Below, piece by piece: positions 33,361-41,407 of a stretch of DNA of 64,000 nucleotides. The position numbers and the translations under genes were made by a program. The DNA lies in the NCBI GenBank assembly GCA_041394245.1, contig JAWKIR010000002.1, positions 868,001-932,000 on the forward strand. Reading direction: 5' to 3'. The notes under the pieces were generated by a model, which did not search any database, was not told the DNA's origin, and worked only from the letters and a program-made list of their open reading frames with translations. Within the stretch, counting starts at the first letter, position 1. Each line of letters starts with the position of its first letter. The stretch comes from Acidimicrobiales bacterium. Lineage in GTDB: Bacteria > Actinomycetota > Acidimicrobiia > Acidimicrobiales > Aldehydirespiratoraceae.

Positions 33361-33381
33361 GATGGCCCACGCGGCTCCCCG
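33361..33381 (+). repeat. Direct repeat, copy 2 (alkB 3'-like fragment)
   Basis: Identical over 21 nt to 30352-30372. Beyond it the similarity continues loosely: both copies go on with (G/A)ATG and then a CTCAC-TT...TCGACGAC pattern. With one frameshift this would encode RM-LT-x(2)-Y/H-V/I-DD, matching the AlkB RMSLTFRHIDD strand. It is therefore probably a decayed copy of an alkB 3' end. Confidence 0.65.
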
Positions 33382-33446
33382 AATGAAACCTCACCTTGCC
33401 CTACGTCGACGACGGTCCGAGCGACGATCGGTGCGACGAGCCGGCT

Positions 33447-34094
33447 TCAGCGACTCGCTCCACCCCCTGGCAGGGCCGCGCTGCGGATGAAGATCCCTTC
33501 GGCTTCGACACACAGCGTGTCGCCATGGTGGATCGTGCCCTTGGCGAACACCTTGCGACCCTCGCTGCGGTCGTGCCATCCACGCAGGGTCAACGGCTGC
33601 GAGAGCGGCGTGGTACTGCGATAGACAACATTGAGCGTGCCGGTGAAGCCACCGAGCCCGTTCGTGACGCAGACGCAACCGAGCAGTTCGTCGAGGATCT
33701 CGGCGATCACACCGCCGTGCACACAGTCGGGCGGGCCGTTGTAGGCCGCACCGATCGTGGCCGAACCGTGGACCTCCCGGGAGGCCGCACCGTCGACGAG
33801 CCACATCTCGACGGGTGGCGCGATCGGATTGAGGCGGCCGACGACAGGGCTGTATGGGAAGAACTGGTTCGGGTCGCTCATGCCCCCGCCCTCGCTCGCA
33901 TCTCCCGTCACGTCCTCGTACCTCAGCGCCGCCTGCATGCGCATGCCCTCGTGGCGGTGGGGCCGCAGAGCGGCCACCAGTGCTTCGATCGAGCGAACAT
34001 GATCGTCGAGCTCGACGCCCTCGAGATCCGCGGTACGGACCATGTCGATCAGGTCTCGCAGGGCGTTGTTGAGGTCCTCGGCGCGGTAGGGCAT
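33447..34094 (-). CDS. PaaI-like hotdog-fold thioesterase
   Basis: The ATG at 34094 gives 215 residues. The C-terminal hotdog domain (about 75-210) has NPIAPPVEMW, the catalytic-helix motif CVHGGVIAEILDELLG (family HGGvxaallD), and the strands FTGTLNVVYRSTTPLSQPLTLRGW. About 70 helical residues precede it. Such enzymes hydrolyse acyl-CoA thioesters. TACCTT, 6 nt before the ATG, gives a leaderless start; the promoter faces that of the divergent SDR gene about 33 bp away. Acyl-CoA catabolic genes lie on both sides. Confidence 0.82.
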   Translation of the reverse strand: MPYRAEDLNNALRDLIDMVRTADLEGVELDDHVRSIEALVAALRPHRHEGMRMQAALRYEDVTGDASEGGGMSDPNQFFPYSPVVGRLNPIAPPVEMWLVDGAASREVHGSATIGAAYNGPPDCVHGGVIAEILDELLGCVCVTNGLGGFTGTLNVVYRSTTPLSQPLTLRGWHDRSEGRKVFAKGTIHHGDTLCVEAEGIFIRSAALPGGGASR

Positions 34095-34100
34095 CCGGTG

Positions 34101-34106
34101 AAGGTA
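34101..34106 (-). promoter_or_regulatory. TACCTT -10 box (minus strand), leaderless thioesterase start
   Basis: On the minus strand TACCTT ends 6 nt before the ATG at 34094. It faces the TACGCT box of the divergent SDR gene, so the two polymerase footprints overlap. Confidence 0.5.
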
Positions 34107-34139
34107 TTCGGTGGTTCGCCGGGACACGCAACCCACCGA

Positions 34140-34145
34140 TACGCT
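34140..34145 (+). promoter_or_regulatory. TACGCT -10 box, leaderless SDR start
   Basis: TACGCT ends 7 nt before the GTG at 34153, marking that GTG rather than an in-frame start at 34111 as the start of the first SDR gene. Confidence 0.55.
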
Positions 34146-34152
34146 CCGCGCC

Positions 34153-34905
34153 GTGAACCGCTTCGAAGGCAAGACCGCTCTGCTCACCGGCGCCGCATCC
34201 GGTGTCGGCCGAGCCACCTCCATCCGCCTGGCGTCCGAGGGCGCGCAGATCTACGGGCTCGACGTCAACGCCGACGGTATGGCCGAGACCAAGGCGACCG
34301 TCGAGGAGGCCGGTGGCACGATGGCCACCCGCGTGACCGACATCCGAAGTGTCGCCGAATGTCGTGCCGCCGTCGCCGACTGTGTGACCGAGTTCGGCGG
34401 GATCGACATCGTCGGCAACATCGCCGGCATCGCCAACCAACGCCACGTCCATCAGGTCACCGAGGAAGAGTGGGACGCGATGAACGACGTGAACCTGAAG
34501 GGGATGTTCTTCCTCACGCAGGCCGCGCTCCCCCACGTGCTCGAACGCGAGGGCAACATCATCAACATCGCCAGCAACGCCGGGCTGATGGGCCAGGCCT
34601 ACACCGTGCCCTATTGCGCGACGAAGGGCGCCGTGGTCAACATGACCCGGGCCCTCGCCATGGAGTTCGTCAAGCAGCCGATCCGCATCAACGCGATCGC
34701 GCCGGGCGGCATCGACACGCCACTGGTCCACAACTTCGAGATCCAGGCCGACGTCGACTTCGCCCTCATGCAGCCCTACATGGGCTTCCGCAACGCCAGC
34801 ACCCCCGAGCAGATCGCCGCCCTGTTCGCCCATGTCGCGTCCGACGAGGCCGGCAACATCCACGGGAGCATCATCAGCGCCGACGGCGGCCTCACGGCCA
34901 GCTGA
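34153..34905 (+). CDS. Short-chain dehydrogenase/reductase, copy 1 of a tandem pair
   Basis: This 250-residue classical SDR has the Rossmann motif TGAASGVGRA, an acidic residue after the second strand (GLDVNADG) that suggests NAD(H), NIAG, the catalytic Ser region NIASNAG, YCATKG (Tyr-x3-Lys) and the C-terminal GNIHGSIISADGGLTAS. The GTG start is set by a leaderless -10 box 7 nt upstream. A close paralogue follows 14 nt downstream. Oxidation of a hydroxyacyl-CoA or other secondary alcohol is plausible; the substrate is unknown. Confidence 0.88.
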   Translation: MNRFEGKTALLTGAASGVGRATSIRLASEGAQIYGLDVNADGMAETKATVEEAGGTMATRVTDIRSVAECRAAVADCVTEFGGIDIVGNIAGIANQRHVHQVTEEEWDAMNDVNLKGMFFLTQAALPHVLEREGNIINIASNAGLMGQAYTVPYCATKGAVVNMTRALAMEFVKQPIRINAIAPGGIDTPLVHNFEIQADVDFALMQPYMGFRNASTPEQIAALFAHVASDEAGNIHGSIISADGGLTAS

Positions 34906-34919
34906 AGGAGATGACCTCG

Positions 34920-35672
34920 ATGGGACGATTCGACGGCAAGGTCGTCGCCCTCACCGGGGCGGCGAGCGGCATGGGCCGTTGCACCGCCCTGAGGATCGCG
35001 GCCGAGGGCGGAACCGTCTTCGGCATGGACATCAACCGCGATGGCCTCGACGCGGTTGCCACCGAGGTCGCCGACGCCGGCGGCCAGATGACGATTCGTG
35101 TCACCGACATCTCCGACCACACCGAATGCGCAGCCGCCATCCGGGAGTGTGTCGACACCCACGGCCGGCTCGACGTGCTCGGCAACTTCGCGGCCATCTC
35201 ATGGATGCGCAACACGCACGAGGTGACCTACGACGACTGGCGTCGCATCTTTGCGATCAATGTCGACGGCACCTACTTCATGTGCCAGGCCGCGCTCCCC
35301 CACATCCTCGAGAGCGAGGGCAACATCGTCAACATCGCATCGAACGCGGCGTTCATGGGGCAGGCATATCTGGTCCCCTACTGCGCCACGAAGGGTGCGA
35401 TCGCCCAGATGACCCGTGCCCTGGCGATGGAGTACGTCAAGCAGCCGATCCGCATCAACGCGATCGCGCCGGGCGGCACCGACACCCCGATGAACGAGGG
35501 GTTCACGCTGGCGGCCGACACCGACTTCGATCTGATGAAGCCGTCGATGGGGTTCCGTGGCTTCGGGGCGCCGGAGGAGATCGCGGCCTTGTTCGCCTTC
35601 GTCGCGTCCGACGAGGCCGGCAACATCCACGGCAGCATCATCAACGCCGACAGCGGCCTCACCGCTTCCTAG
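34920..35672 (+). CDS. Short-chain dehydrogenase/reductase, copy 2 of a tandem pair
   Basis: This 250-residue SDR is clearly paralogous to its upstream neighbour and ends in the same GNIHGSII.ADSGLTAS. It keeps TGAASGMGR, FGMDINRDG, NIASNAA and YCATKG. The NAG motif reads NFAAIS, a change at the adenine-pocket strand. The ATG at 34920 is preferred because AAGGAG (34905-34910) lies 9 nt before it; ATG 34911 would abut that site. The pair looks like a tandem duplication that has begun to diverge in substrate. Confidence 0.87.
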   Translation: MGRFDGKVVALTGAASGMGRCTALRIAAEGGTVFGMDINRDGLDAVATEVADAGGQMTIRVTDISDHTECAAAIRECVDTHGRLDVLGNFAAISWMRNTHEVTYDDWRRIFAINVDGTYFMCQAALPHILESEGNIVNIASNAAFMGQAYLVPYCATKGAIAQMTRALAMEYVKQPIRINAIAPGGTDTPMNEGFTLAADTDFDLMKPSMGFRGFGAPEEIAALFAFVASDEAGNIHGSIINADSGLTAS

Positions 35673-35677
35673 ATCGC

Positions 35678-36193
35678 GTGATCGAGTCGTTCATTCTCGG
35701 CGTCGGTCTCGACGGCGTCTGCGCCGAGACCCCGCGTGAGGATTGCCGATACCGCGATCTCGCACCGGTCGAGGGCGCCGCCGAGGCGCTGTGGCGGCTG
35801 TCGGACGCCGGGGTATGGATCCGCGTGGTCACCAACCGACTCCATGCGAACTGGGGTCACCAGACGGCCGTGGTCGACACGGTCGAGTGGCTGGACCGGG
35901 CCCACATCCCCTATCGCGACCTCTGTTTCCTGGGCAGCAAGCCGCAGGTCGAGGCCGACCTCTATGTCGACGACTCCGCCGAGACCATCGCCGCGCTGCG
36001 CAAGGCCGGCAACGAGGTGATCGTGTTCGACAGTGCCGGCAACCAGGGCGAACGCGACCCGCGGGCCGCGAACTGGGCGGAGGTCGAGGAGATCGTGATG
36101 GAACGCTTCACCGAACGCCAGGGCGTCCACGGCGTGCAGCCCCAGCTCCCCGGCGTCGACGGAACCCTCGGCCGGCGGCTCGGTTCCGGCTGA
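35678..36193 (+). CDS. HAD-like (5'-nucleotidase NT5C-type) protein lacking the nucleophile Asp
   Basis: The GTG at 35678, 5 nt after the SDR stop, gives 171 residues. The N-terminal FILGVGLDGVCAE matches the HAD motif I strand (IGVDLDGVLAD) but has Gly (residue 10) where the phospho-accepting Asp should be; the second Asp (12) remains. RVVTNR (motif II) and YVDDSAETIAALRKAG (motif IV) are recognisable, as in NT5C-type deoxynucleotidases. It is probably not a phosphatase by the standard mechanism; a binding or structural role is possible. It ends 18 nt from the convergent crotonase gene. Confidence 0.62.
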   Translation: MIESFILGVGLDGVCAETPREDCRYRDLAPVEGAAEALWRLSDAGVWIRVVTNRLHANWGHQTAVVDTVEWLDRAHIPYRDLCFLGSKPQVEADLYVDDSAETIAALRKAGNEVIVFDSAGNQGERDPRAANWAEVEEIVMERFTERQGVHGVQPQLPGVDGTLGRRLGSG

Positions 36194-36211
36194 CGCCTCG
36201 CTTCGCCGCGC

Positions 36212-37012
36212 CTACTTGCGCTGGAAGTTGGGAGTGCGCTTCTCGGCGAAGGCCTTCGGGCCTTCCTTCGCGTCCTCGCTCGCCATCACCGCGCCCGTGT
36301 AGGTGTCCTCGTGGGCGAAGGCTTCCGCCTCGGTCATGCCCGGCGTGTCGTGGAGGGTCTTGAGCACGGCCTCGACCGCCAAGGGGCCGTTGCCGGCGAC
36401 GATCTCCGCCACCTCCATCGCATGCTCCAGAGCCGTGCCGTCGGGCACGACCCGGCTGATCAGGCCCATCGCCTTGGCCTCGGCGGCGGTGATGTGCTTG
36501 CCGGTCAGGAGGATGTCGGCCGCCTCGGCGTAGCCGATCTGGCGGGCGAGACGCACCGCGGATCCGCCCATCGGATACAGCGACCACTTGACCTCGCTCA
36601 CGCCGAACTTCGCCGATTCGGCCGCGATGCGGATGTCGGTGCCCTGCAGGATCTCGGTACCACCGGCGATGGCGACGCCCTCGACGGCCGCGATGACCGG
36701 CTTGGTCGGCCGCGATGTCTTCAACAGACCCTGCCAGATGAAATCGGCACCCTCGGTGGCCATCGCCCCTTCCACGTCCCAGTCGTCGGTCTCGGCCTTG
36801 TCGCCCGAGAGACCGCGGAGATCCATCCCCGCGCAGAAGTCGCCACCGGTGCCGGTGAGGACGATGCAACGGATGTCGTCGTCCTCCGACGCCTCCCTCC
36901 AGGCGTCGCGCATCCGCCCGAACATCTGGAGCGTCATCGCGTTCTTGCGTTCGGGGCGGTTCATGGTGGCGACCATCACGGCGCCATGGCGTTCGACAAG
37001 CAGATCCGGCAT
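36212..37012 (-). CDS. Enoyl-CoA hydratase/isomerase (crotonase) family protein
   Basis: The ATG at 37012 (MPDLLVERHGAV) gives 266 residues. Motifs are FCAGMDLRGL, VAIAGGTEILQGTD and FGVSEVKWSLYPMGG, with both hydratase Glu positions kept. It resembles the many mycobacterial EchA proteins. A TACGGT box ends 8 nt before the ATG, so the long upstream extension in this frame is not translated. A small divergent gene follows on the other strand. Confidence 0.85.
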   Translation of the reverse strand: MPDLLVERHGAVMVATMNRPERKNAMTLQMFGRMRDAWREASEDDDIRCIVLTGTGGDFCAGMDLRGLSGDKAETDDWDVEGAMATEGADFIWQGLLKTSRPTKPVIAAVEGVAIAGGTEILQGTDIRIAAESAKFGVSEVKWSLYPMGGSAVRLARQIGYAEAADILLTGKHITAAEAKAMGLISRVVPDGTALEHAMEVAEIVAGNGPLAVEAVLKTLHDTPGMTEAEAFAHEDTYTGAVMASEDAKEGPKAFAEKRTPNFQRK

Positions 37013-37020
37013 GAGCGCAG

Positions 37021-37026
37021 ACCGTA
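37021..37026 (-). promoter_or_regulatory. TACGGT -10 box (minus strand), leaderless crotonase start
   Basis: TACGGT on the minus strand ends 8 nt before the ATG at 37012. Confidence 0.45.
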
Positions 37027-37090
37027 CGGCGCTTCCGACGAGATTCGCCAGTTGGCTCCATCTCGACCCATGAACGGCCGATGAGAAGAC

Positions 37091-37336
37091 ATGCGCACCA
37101 AGGTCGAGATCGTCCAGGTCAGGGTGGCCGACGTCACGAGCGGCGATGTCGTGAACAAGCGCGGCCCGGAGAAGAACGGCTGGATCGAAGTCGAACGCCT
37201 CGAGCAGCTCGAATCCGGCGACTATCTCGTCCACGACGCCCGCGAGATCGACAGCTTCACCGCGACGGGCTACGACCTCGTCTGGCTCCAGATCGTCGTG
37301 CGCCTCGATGCCAACAGCCACATGGCGTTCCACTGA
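37091..37336 (+). CDS. Small hypothetical protein
   Basis: An 81-residue, beta-rich, acidic protein (KVEIVQVRVADVTSGDVVNK..., WIEVERLEQLESGDYLVHD, YDLVWLQIVVRL). A GAGAAG ribosome site lies just before the ATG. The alternating hydrophobic pattern suggests a small beta barrel. No family is recognised. It fills the gap between a divergent crotonase and a convergent oxidoreductase gene with good codon bias, so it is probably real. Confidence 0.6.
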   Translation: MRTKVEIVQVRVADVTSGDVVNKRGPEKNGWIEVERLEQLESGDYLVHDAREIDSFTATGYDLVWLQIVVRLDANSHMAFH

Positions 37337-37342
37337 TCACCT

Positions 37343-37375
37343 CGGCCACACCGGCCACACCGGTCACACCGGTCA
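37343..37375. repeat. 9-bp tandem repeat, about 3.6 copies
   Basis: CGGCCACAC, CGGCCACAC, CGGTCACAC, CGGTCA run between the ends of two convergent genes. Function unknown; it may be replication slippage. Confidence 0.7.
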
Positions 37376-38743
37376 GCGGGTGCTGATCCGCCCCTGAGCC
37401 GGCCGCGCGGTGCGACCCTCCACCTCGCCGAAGAACTGTCCTGCCGTCTTCTGGATCGCGTACGACCAGGTCGGGTAGGCGTGAACGGTCTGGGCCAGAC
37501 GCCCGGTGAACATCTTCGTGCGCATGGCCAGCGCCACCTCGTGGATCATCTCACCGGCTCGGGGCGACACGATCGTCGCGCCGAGCAGCTGCCCGCCGAA
37601 GGCGCGACGGGTGAGGGGCTTCGGTCCGGCGATGAGCTTGACGAACCCCTCGACGCGCCCGTCGGTGATGGCGCGATCCATCTCGGTCATCGGGAGCTCG
37701 GCCACCCGCCCGCCATGGGCGGCTGCCTCCTCCTCGGTCATGCCGATCCGGGCGACCTCCGGGTCGGTGAACGTCGCCCACGGAATCCAGGACGCCCGGA
37801 ATCGCCCCCGCACACCCTTCTTGAGCGCATTCCCGGTGGCGAGCCGGCCCATCTCGTCGGCGGCGTGGGTGAAGGGCAGTTTCCCCGTGACGTCGCCGAC
37901 GGCATAGACCCCACGCACGTCGGTCTCGAGGCGATCATCGGTGACGATGTGACCCCGCGCGTCGAGTTCGACACCGAGTTCCTCGAGCCCCATGCCAGCC
38001 GAGTTGGGCACACGTCCCACCGCGAGCATGAGTCGCTCGACGACCGTCTCGCCGTTCGCGGTGATCAGCGCGACACCCTCCGGGCGCGCCTCGACACGCT
38101 CGATCGCCGTACCCGTTTCCACCTGCACGCCCCGGGCGGCCAGCGCGGCCTCGACCACGGCCGACGCGGCGGGTTCTTCTCGCGACAGCAGGCGTGGGAG
38201 TCCCTCGAACAAGGTGACGGCGACACCCAGGCCGGCGAACGCCTGGGCGAGCTCACAGCCGATCGGTCCGCCCCCGACGATGCCGAGGCTGGTCGGTCGG
38301 GTCGTGAGCGAGAAGATCGTCTCGTTGGTGAGCACGTCGACGTCGTCGAGGCCCGCGATCGGCGGCACGCTCGGGCGACTGCCGGTGGCGACGATGATAC
38401 GAGGGGCGCTGATACGTCGATCACCGACGACGACGGTGTCGTGGGTGACGAGACGGCCACGTCCTTCGGTGACCTCGACGCCCTCCCCACGCAGGACGTC
38501 GGCCGTCTCCGTCGCCGCGATCCGATCGACGGTGTCGCCCACCCGCGTCATCGCGTCGGCGAACGAGAGCCCTTGCGCCGACGCGGCCAACAGCGTCTTC
38601 GACGGCACACAACCGGTGAAGGTGCAGTCGCCGCCGAGCGGGCCGTCGTTGACCAGCAACACATCGGCCCCGGCCCAGCGGGCGGCGCGGGCGGCACCGA
38701 GTCCGCCGGCGCCTCCGCCGATGATGATCAGGTCATGATGCAC
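37373..38743 (-). CDS. Pyridine nucleotide-disulfide oxidoreductase (dihydrolipoamide-dehydrogenase/mercuric-reductase-like)
   Basis: The GTG at 38743 gives 456 residues, beginning with the FAD-binding GGGAGGLGAARAA. The redox disulfide is C40/C45 in GGDCTFTGCVPSKTL. The NAD-binding site GIVGGGPIGCELAQAF, the second FAD motif VYAVGDVTGKLPFTHAA and a C-terminal HAYPTWSYA follow. In lipoamide dehydrogenases the last motif is HAHPTxSE; here the Glu of the His-Glu pair is replaced, so the substrate may differ. It follows trpA by 44 nt on the same strand; no link to tryptophan synthesis is known. Confidence 0.85.
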   Translation of the reverse strand: MHHDLIIIGGGAGGLGAARAARWAGADVLLVNDGPLGGDCTFTGCVPSKTLLAASAQGLSFADAMTRVGDTVDRIAATETADVLRGEGVEVTEGRGRLVTHDTVVVGDRRISAPRIIVATGSRPSVPPIAGLDDVDVLTNETIFSLTTRPTSLGIVGGGPIGCELAQAFAGLGVAVTLFEGLPRLLSREEPAASAVVEAALAARGVQVETGTAIERVEARPEGVALITANGETVVERLMLAVGRVPNSAGMGLEELGVELDARGHIVTDDRLETDVRGVYAVGDVTGKLPFTHAADEMGRLATGNALKKGVRGRFRASWIPWATFTDPEVARIGMTEEEAAAHGGRVAELPMTEMDRAITDGRVEGFVKLIAGPKPLTRRAFGGQLLGATIVSPRAGEMIHEVALAMRTKMFTGRLAQTVHAYPTWSYAIQKTAGQFFGEVEGRTARPAQGRISTR

Positions 38744-38787
38744 GGAGCGGGGAACCGTCGCCGGCAGCTGCGCATTCCCCCATGGGC

Positions 38788-39564
38788 TCAGGCGTCGAGC
38801 GCGGCACGGAACTCGGCGACGAGTTCGGCCACGCCTTCGGGACCGCCGCCGTCGAGCATGCGTTGCACGATGGCCGAACCGACGACCACGCCGTCGGCGA
38901 TCTCGCTCACCTCGACGGCCTGGGCCGGGGTGCCGACGCCGACCCCGACCAGCACCGGCTTGTCGGTCACCTGCTTCACCCGCCGCGCGATCACCTTGGC
39001 GCTGTCGGCCAACTCGGTCCGCACACCGGTGATACCGAGGAGCCCGACGGCGTAGACGAAGCCGTGGGAGCGCGCACAGATCCTCGGGAGACGCTCGTCG
39101 GGCGCAGTCGGGGCCGCCAGCATGACGGTCTCGATGCCGGCCTCGTCCGCCGCCTTCGTCCATTCCCCGCTCTCCTCGAGCGGAATGTCGGGCAGGATGC
39201 AGCCGCTCACGCCGGCGCCGACCAGCGTGTTGGCGAACCGGTCCCAGCCCATGCGGTACGCGATGTTGCCGTAGGTCATGACCGCGGTCGGGACGCCGAT
39301 GTCGGCGCTGCGGACACGGTCGAGGATCGACTGTGGTGTGGCGCCGGCGGCCAGCGCCTTGTCGTTGGCGAGCTGGATCGTGGGACCGTCCATGACCGGG
39401 TCGGAGAACGGGATGCCGATCTCGATGGCATCGGCACCGGCCGCAGCGACCGCCTGCATCGTCTCGATCCAGTCGTCGCCGAGCCCGCCGGTCAGGTACG
39501 GAACGAGGCACTTGCCTCCCGACTCCCGTCGGGCCCGGAGCGCAGCCTCGAGCGCGCCGCTCAT
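38788..39564 (-). CDS. trpA: Tryptophan synthase alpha subunit
   Basis: This 258-residue TIM barrel cleaves indole-3-glycerol phosphate to indole, which is channelled to TrpB. Signature motifs are PYLTGGLGD, EIGIPFSDPVMDGPTIQ (catalytic Glu and Asp region), ILPDIPLEES and GFVYAVGLLGITG, then VGVGVGTPAQA for the phosphate site. The ATG overlaps the trpB stop by 4 nt (ATGA), the usual coupling for a one-to-one complex. Confidence 0.97.
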   Translation of the reverse strand: MSGALEAALRARRESGGKCLVPYLTGGLGDDWIETMQAVAAAGADAIEIGIPFSDPVMDGPTIQLANDKALAAGATPQSILDRVRSADIGVPTAVMTYGNIAYRMGWDRFANTLVGAGVSGCILPDIPLEESGEWTKAADEAGIETVMLAAPTAPDERLPRICARSHGFVYAVGLLGITGVRTELADSAKVIARRVKQVTDKPVLVGVGVGTPAQAVEVSEIADGVVVGSAIVQRMLDGGGPEGVAELVAEFRAALDA

Positions 39565-40715
39565 CCGAGGATGTCCATCATCTGGGCGACGTCTTTGTCG
39601 CCGCGACCGCTCAGGTTGAGCAGCACGGTCTTGCCGCCGAGTTCCTCGCGAGCCCGGCTGATCCACGCGAGGCCGTGGGCCGACTCCAGCGCCGGGATGA
39701 TGCCTTCGGTGCGGGCCAGCAGCTGGAACGCCTCGACCACTTCCGCGTCGGTGACCGGCTCGTAGCGGGCGCGCCCGATCGCCGCGAGATGCGCGTGTTC
39801 GGGACCGATACCGGGATAGTCGAGACCGGCCGAGATCGACTCGGCTTCGAGGACCTGGCCCCACTCGTCCTGCATCAGATAGGAGAACGAACCGTGGACG
39901 ATGCCGGGGACCGCCCGACCCACTGCGGCGCCGCCGGCCGGTTCGGCGCCGACGAGCATCGCATCGGTGTCGGCGAAGCCCGAGAAGATCCCGGCGGCGT
40001 TGGACCCACCGCCCACACACGCGACGACCACGTCGGGGACGCCGCCGAGGAGACGCTGACACTGCTCGCGGGCCTCGTCGCCGATCACCCGATGGAACTC
40101 GCGCACCATCCAGGGATACGGGTGGGGACCCATGACCGAACCCAGGCAGTAGTGGGTGCTCTCCACCACGGCAACCCAGTGGCGCATCGCCTCGTTGACC
40201 GCGTCCTTCAGCGTCTGTGAACCCGACTCGGCCGCTCGCACCTCGGCCCCGAGGAGCTTCATGCGGAACACGTTGAGCTTCTGACGCTCGATGTCGACCG
40301 TGCCCATGTAGACGATGCAGTCCATGTCGAAAAGGGCAGCCGCAGTGGCGGTGGCCACGCCGTGCTGACCGGCACCCGTCTCGGCGACGAGGCGGGTCTT
40401 GCCCATCCGCTTCGCCAGCAGGGCCTGGCCGAGGACGTTGTTGATCTTGTGCGAGCCGGTGTGGTTGAGGTCTTCGCGCTTCAGGAGCACCTGACAGCCG
40501 AGCTCCTCGCTCAGGTTGTCGCACACCGTCACCGGCGAGGGACGCCCCGCATAGTCGGTGAGCAGGCGGTGGAGTTCGGCCCGGAAGGTCTCGTCGGCCC
40601 AGGCCTCGCGGAACGCCTTGTCGAGTTCCTGGCATGCGGGCACGAGGGTCTCGGGCACGTACATGCCGCCGAAGTCGCCGAAGCGGCCCCCGTCGGTTGG
40701 GTCGGTCATCGCCAT
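39561..40715 (-). CDS. trpB: Tryptophan synthase beta subunit
   Basis: This 384-residue PLP enzyme joins indole and serine to make tryptophan. FGDFGGMYVPETL starts the protein; the PLP lysine is in HTGSHKINNVLGQ, ETGAGQHGVATA is the substrate loop, and CVGGGSNAAGIF is the phosphate-binding loop. The ATG at 40715 has GGAACGGAA upstream; ATG 40709 is an alternative. It starts 16 nt after trpF and overlaps trpA. Confidence 0.97.
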   Translation of the reverse strand: MAMTDPTDGGRFGDFGGMYVPETLVPACQELDKAFREAWADETFRAELHRLLTDYAGRPSPVTVCDNLSEELGCQVLLKREDLNHTGSHKINNVLGQALLAKRMGKTRLVAETGAGQHGVATATAAALFDMDCIVYMGTVDIERQKLNVFRMKLLGAEVRAAESGSQTLKDAVNEAMRHWVAVVESTHYCLGSVMGPHPYPWMVREFHRVIGDEAREQCQRLLGGVPDVVVACVGGGSNAAGIFSGFADTDAMLVGAEPAGGAAVGRAVPGIVHGSFSYLMQDEWGQVLEAESISAGLDYPGIGPEHAHLAAIGRARYEPVTDAEVVEAFQLLARTEGIIPALESAHGLAWISRAREELGGKTVLLNLSGRGDKDVAQMMDILG

Positions 40716-40731
40716 CAGAGGTTCCGTTCCA

Positions 40732-41400
40732 TCAGAAATCGTCCTGCCAGTCGTAGGGGGCACCGTCGTCGTCGTAGTCCTCGGGACGGATCTCCTCGCC
40801 CGCGGCACGGGCGGCGTCGATGAACTCGCGCAACTTCACCGGATCCTTGCGTCCGGGCTCGCGCTCGACCCCGGACGAGACGTCGACGCCCCACGGTCGC
40901 ACCTGACGGATGCCGTCGGCAACGTTGCCCGGATGCAAGCCCCCGGCCAGCAGCACGCGATGGCCGGCGCGCGGGGCGTCTTCGGCGAGGCGCCAGTCGA
41001 ACACTTCGCCGCTGCCGGGCTTCTCCCCTTCGACCAGCACGATGTCGGCGCCGTACTCGGGGATGTGGGAGAGGCCGGGATGACCGGCCGGGAAGCCCTT
41101 GATCACCAGCGGCAGACGGCTGCGGACCTGCCGGGTGTGCTCGGCGCTCTCGTGCCCGTGGAGTTGCGCGGCGCCCAGGCCCGCCCGCTGCACGATCTCG
41201 ACCACCCGATCCGGGAGCTCGTCGCGGAACACCCCGACGGTGAGGATCTCGGCCGGGAGACGACGGGCGATGTCGCGCGCCCGATCGACGGCAACCTGAC
41301 GAGACGACGGCGCGAAGACGAACCCCACGGCATCGGCCCCGAGGGCGACGGCGAGCAGCCCATCGTCCTCGGTGGTGATTCCGCAGATCTTGACGAACAC
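40732..41400 (-). CDS. trpF: Phosphoribosylanthranilate isomerase
   Basis: This 222-residue TIM barrel converts PRA to CdRP. The general base Cys and surroundings appear as VKICGIT, followed by VGFVFAPSSRQV, AAQLHGHES (general-acid Asp region lies further on) and LLAGGLHPGNV, WGVDVSSGVE near the end. An acidic C-terminal extension (about 20 residues) is unusual. The GTG start has a leaderless-type TAGCGT box 7 nt upstream, so trpF-trpB-trpA can be transcribed apart from trpC. Confidence 0.94.
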   Translation of the reverse strand: MFVKICGITTEDDGLLAVALGADAVGFVFAPSSRQVAVDRARDIARRLPAEILTVGVFRDELPDRVVEIVQRAGLGAAQLHGHESAEHTRQVRSRLPLVIKGFPAGHPGLSHIPEYGADIVLVEGEKPGSGEVFDWRLAEDAPRAGHRVLLAGGLHPGNVADGIRQVRPWGVDVSSGVEREPGRKDPVKLREFIDAARAAGEEIRPEDYDDDGAPYDWQDDF

Positions 41401-41407
41401 GCTGTGG

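Larger units (their letters stand above)
33015..33446. other. 432-bp gap with a palindrome and an alkB-like fragment
   Basis: No intact gene is supported. It holds a 16-bp perfect palindrome (33314-33329) and the second copy of the alkB-derived repeat (33361-33381). A minus-strand frame ending at 33173 has a plausible C-terminal helix (TERDRWMRQWVGARLVGR) but no recognisable N-terminus. Confidence 0.4.

Noticed and set aside
33173..33394. 73-codon minus-strand frame ending TERDRWMRQWVGARLVGR
   Set aside because: The last 18 residues look like a genuine helix, but the N-terminal half overlaps the palindrome and the alkB-like fragment, with no family match and poor codon bias, so it is not called as a gene.
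37481..39055. 524-codon open frame on the plus strand
   Set aside because: Antisense to the disulfide oxidoreductase and trpA, whose catalytic motifs are intact.
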